Assembly (NCBI GenBank): GCA_949592205.1
Contig: CATIUR010000001.1
Span: 1,688,001-1,752,000 of the forward strand
DNA: 64,000 bases
Direction of reading: 5' to 3'
DNA from: Helichrysum umbraculigerum
Lineage: Eukaryota; Streptophyta; Magnoliopsida; Asterales; Asteraceae
Shown: positions 62,557 through 64,000 of the stretch, piece after piece
Position numbering within the stretch: position 1 is the first letter of the stretch
Layout of the letters: every line of letters begins with the position of its first letter
Notes under the pieces: model-generated
The model's input: only the letters and a program-made list of their open reading frames with translations
What the model was told of the DNA's origin: nothing
The model's database searches: none
Translations under genes and position numbers: made by a program

Positions 62557-64000
62557 TGATGTGACGTAAAAAGTCATGATTTTAAGTACGATATTCTGCA
62601 CTTTTTGGGCACATCTTTAGTGAAAACATTTCAAAACAATCATTATTTACTAAAATTCACTAAAGTGCTCCAAATGTAGATGTTTCTACAAAAACCACTA
62701 AAAACGTCCGAATAACGAGCAAAACATAGCGAATAAACAACCAATTCTCACACCCTCGTTTACCTTATGAGAAACACATTCTACCCTTATTATATGATGT
62801 CATAGGTAAAAACGAGACGGGAGAATCAAGAATCATGCAAATTGGGTAAAGAACGGAGGAGATACGGCTTCTACAGATCGTTAAAAGTCATTCCGGATAT
62901 TCCTGAGCTCTACACATCCAATTTCTGTGAAATTAGTACCATTAGAAGCGTAACTGAATTACGAGACCGTAGGCGAAAGAATCAAGTCAAACGGACGTGT
63001 AACGAAGGAGATACGGGCGTTTTAAGCAACGAACGAAAACCAACGGAATACCAATACGGCCTTGGAAAGCCGTATACGGCCCCACAAGACCGTATATGGC
63101 CCCCTTGACTCCGTATACGGCCCCTCCTAAGGCCAATTGATCTCCTTTTGTGCTTTGCGCGCTTGTACGTTGTGCTTCGAGGCTCGTACGCATGATTTGA
63201 GGCTTCACCTATAAATAGGGGTCACCTCCTACACACCAACCTACACCTCATTCCTCATTCTCATTTCTCTCTTCCACTTTCTCTCTCACACACTTCTCTC
63301 TCTCTAGTTTCTCTCTCTAGGGTTTACCATTGGAACTAGTGGGAAGATTAGGGGAGAATCTTTCTCTTTTCTTTTCTTTACTTTTAGATTAGTTATGTAA
63401 TTAATTATCAAAGGCTAGCTTATGTAATGCTTGGATATTATGAAGAAGTACAAGTGTTATTCTGCTTGCAATTCGTATTGGTATTATCTATCCTTTCTAT
63501 CATTAATTTGTCATAACGTTCTTGTTTGATGTTTGTGATTTATTAATGTTAGAAATGTTTATTGCTATGCTTTGTGAGTAGTTGCTTGTATGTTTGCCAT
63601 GATTAGATAGTTAGAGATTATGTTACATTAATTCTTTATCTGTATAAATGGGAGTTATACTTTGTTATCTGTCTAAGCTTATCCTGAATATAGACTTAAT
63701 CATTCACCCTTTCCAGTCTTTCACGTGACTATTGCCATAGTTATAGGAGTTATAAACCCTAGCTACGAATACATAGTTATCTCTGTTACTGTATGAAGCT
63801 ATGAGATCGCCATAAAACGGCACTGTACTGGTATAGCATTGGAAATACCACTGGTAGAGTACAAATACGTGGAAGCCAAGGAAATGCCGTAGGTTTATCT
63901 CATAGTGGATTACCTAGAAGTCACCCTTCTAGAACATGGTCTAGGTATCATATAAACTGTGAAAATGCTAAACATAATAAAGTAGTGTACACTGTGAGTC
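62557..64000 (+). mobile_element. 3' LTR of Athila-type element B2 (partial, runs off right edge)
   Basis: Matches LTR B1 from its first base (tgatgtgacgtaaaaagtc), with scattered substitutions and a few short indels such as an extra cacaccaacctacacc-like piece near 63230. TATA box tataaata at 63210-63217, CT-rich leader after it and three ccgtatacgg-type palindromes at 63069-63120. Confidence 0.9.

Overview
This window is nuclear DNA from a flowering plant, almost certainly a eudicot with a large, repeat-filled genome. Two ordinary plant genes with many short exons and GT-AG introns can be reconstructed by eye, and nearly everything else is nested transposons. The overall look of the LTRs suggests Asteraceae to me, but nothing in the sequence proves it.

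Genes. UTP11 (9843-12032, + strand, nine coding exons, 229 codons before the stop) encodes a nucleolar component of the small-subunit processome that matures 18S rRNA. SCL33/SCL30A (16450-18929, + strand, five coding exons, 281 codons before the stop) encodes an SR-family splicing factor. Both are intact. They form an island from about 8.2 to 19.2 kb that holds only small DNA transposons: a hAT carrying a SINE, two Stowaway MITEs and a decayed hAT-like stretch.

Left retrotransposon nest (1-8240). Element C, a minus-strand Ty3/gypsy chromovirus, shows its gag, leader, PBS and one LTR (1600-4533). It sits inside the integrase gene of element D, a plus-strand chromovirus whose 3' LTR (5807-8240) ends about 370 bp before the UTP11 transcript.

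Centre (20.0-37 kb). A decayed Ty1/copia gag lies beside copia element G (20882-29817), whose LTRs are 99% identical although its genes are ruined. G contains a Mutator-like element (23113-24593) with a perfect 9-bp target duplication. G abuts LTR-like fragment H, which is split by solo LTR F (29930-31736, target duplication ccaga). Another dead copia fragment follows (33000-34420), then about 2.5 kb with nothing recognised.

Right (37-64 kb). Athila-type LTRs B1 (36980-39361) and B2 (62557 to the window end) enclose a Tekay-like chromovirus, A, arranged LTR - internal - LTR - truncated internal (40807-60146). Its gag is split by solo LTR E (47163-50599), a relative of the element C LTR. Element A has an extra reading frame before gag, coding for a predicted coiled coil and a hydrophobic tail.

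Most unusual: (1) the chromovirus LTRs share an intron-like signature near their 3' ends, with a GTGAGT donor box and a CAG|GT acceptor; (2) several unrelated LTR families each carry their own cluster of short GC-rich palindromic motifs, and these changed between the related LTRs C and E while the flanks stayed conserved; (3) the extra ORF upstream of gag in element A, with an in-frame TGA kept in both copies.
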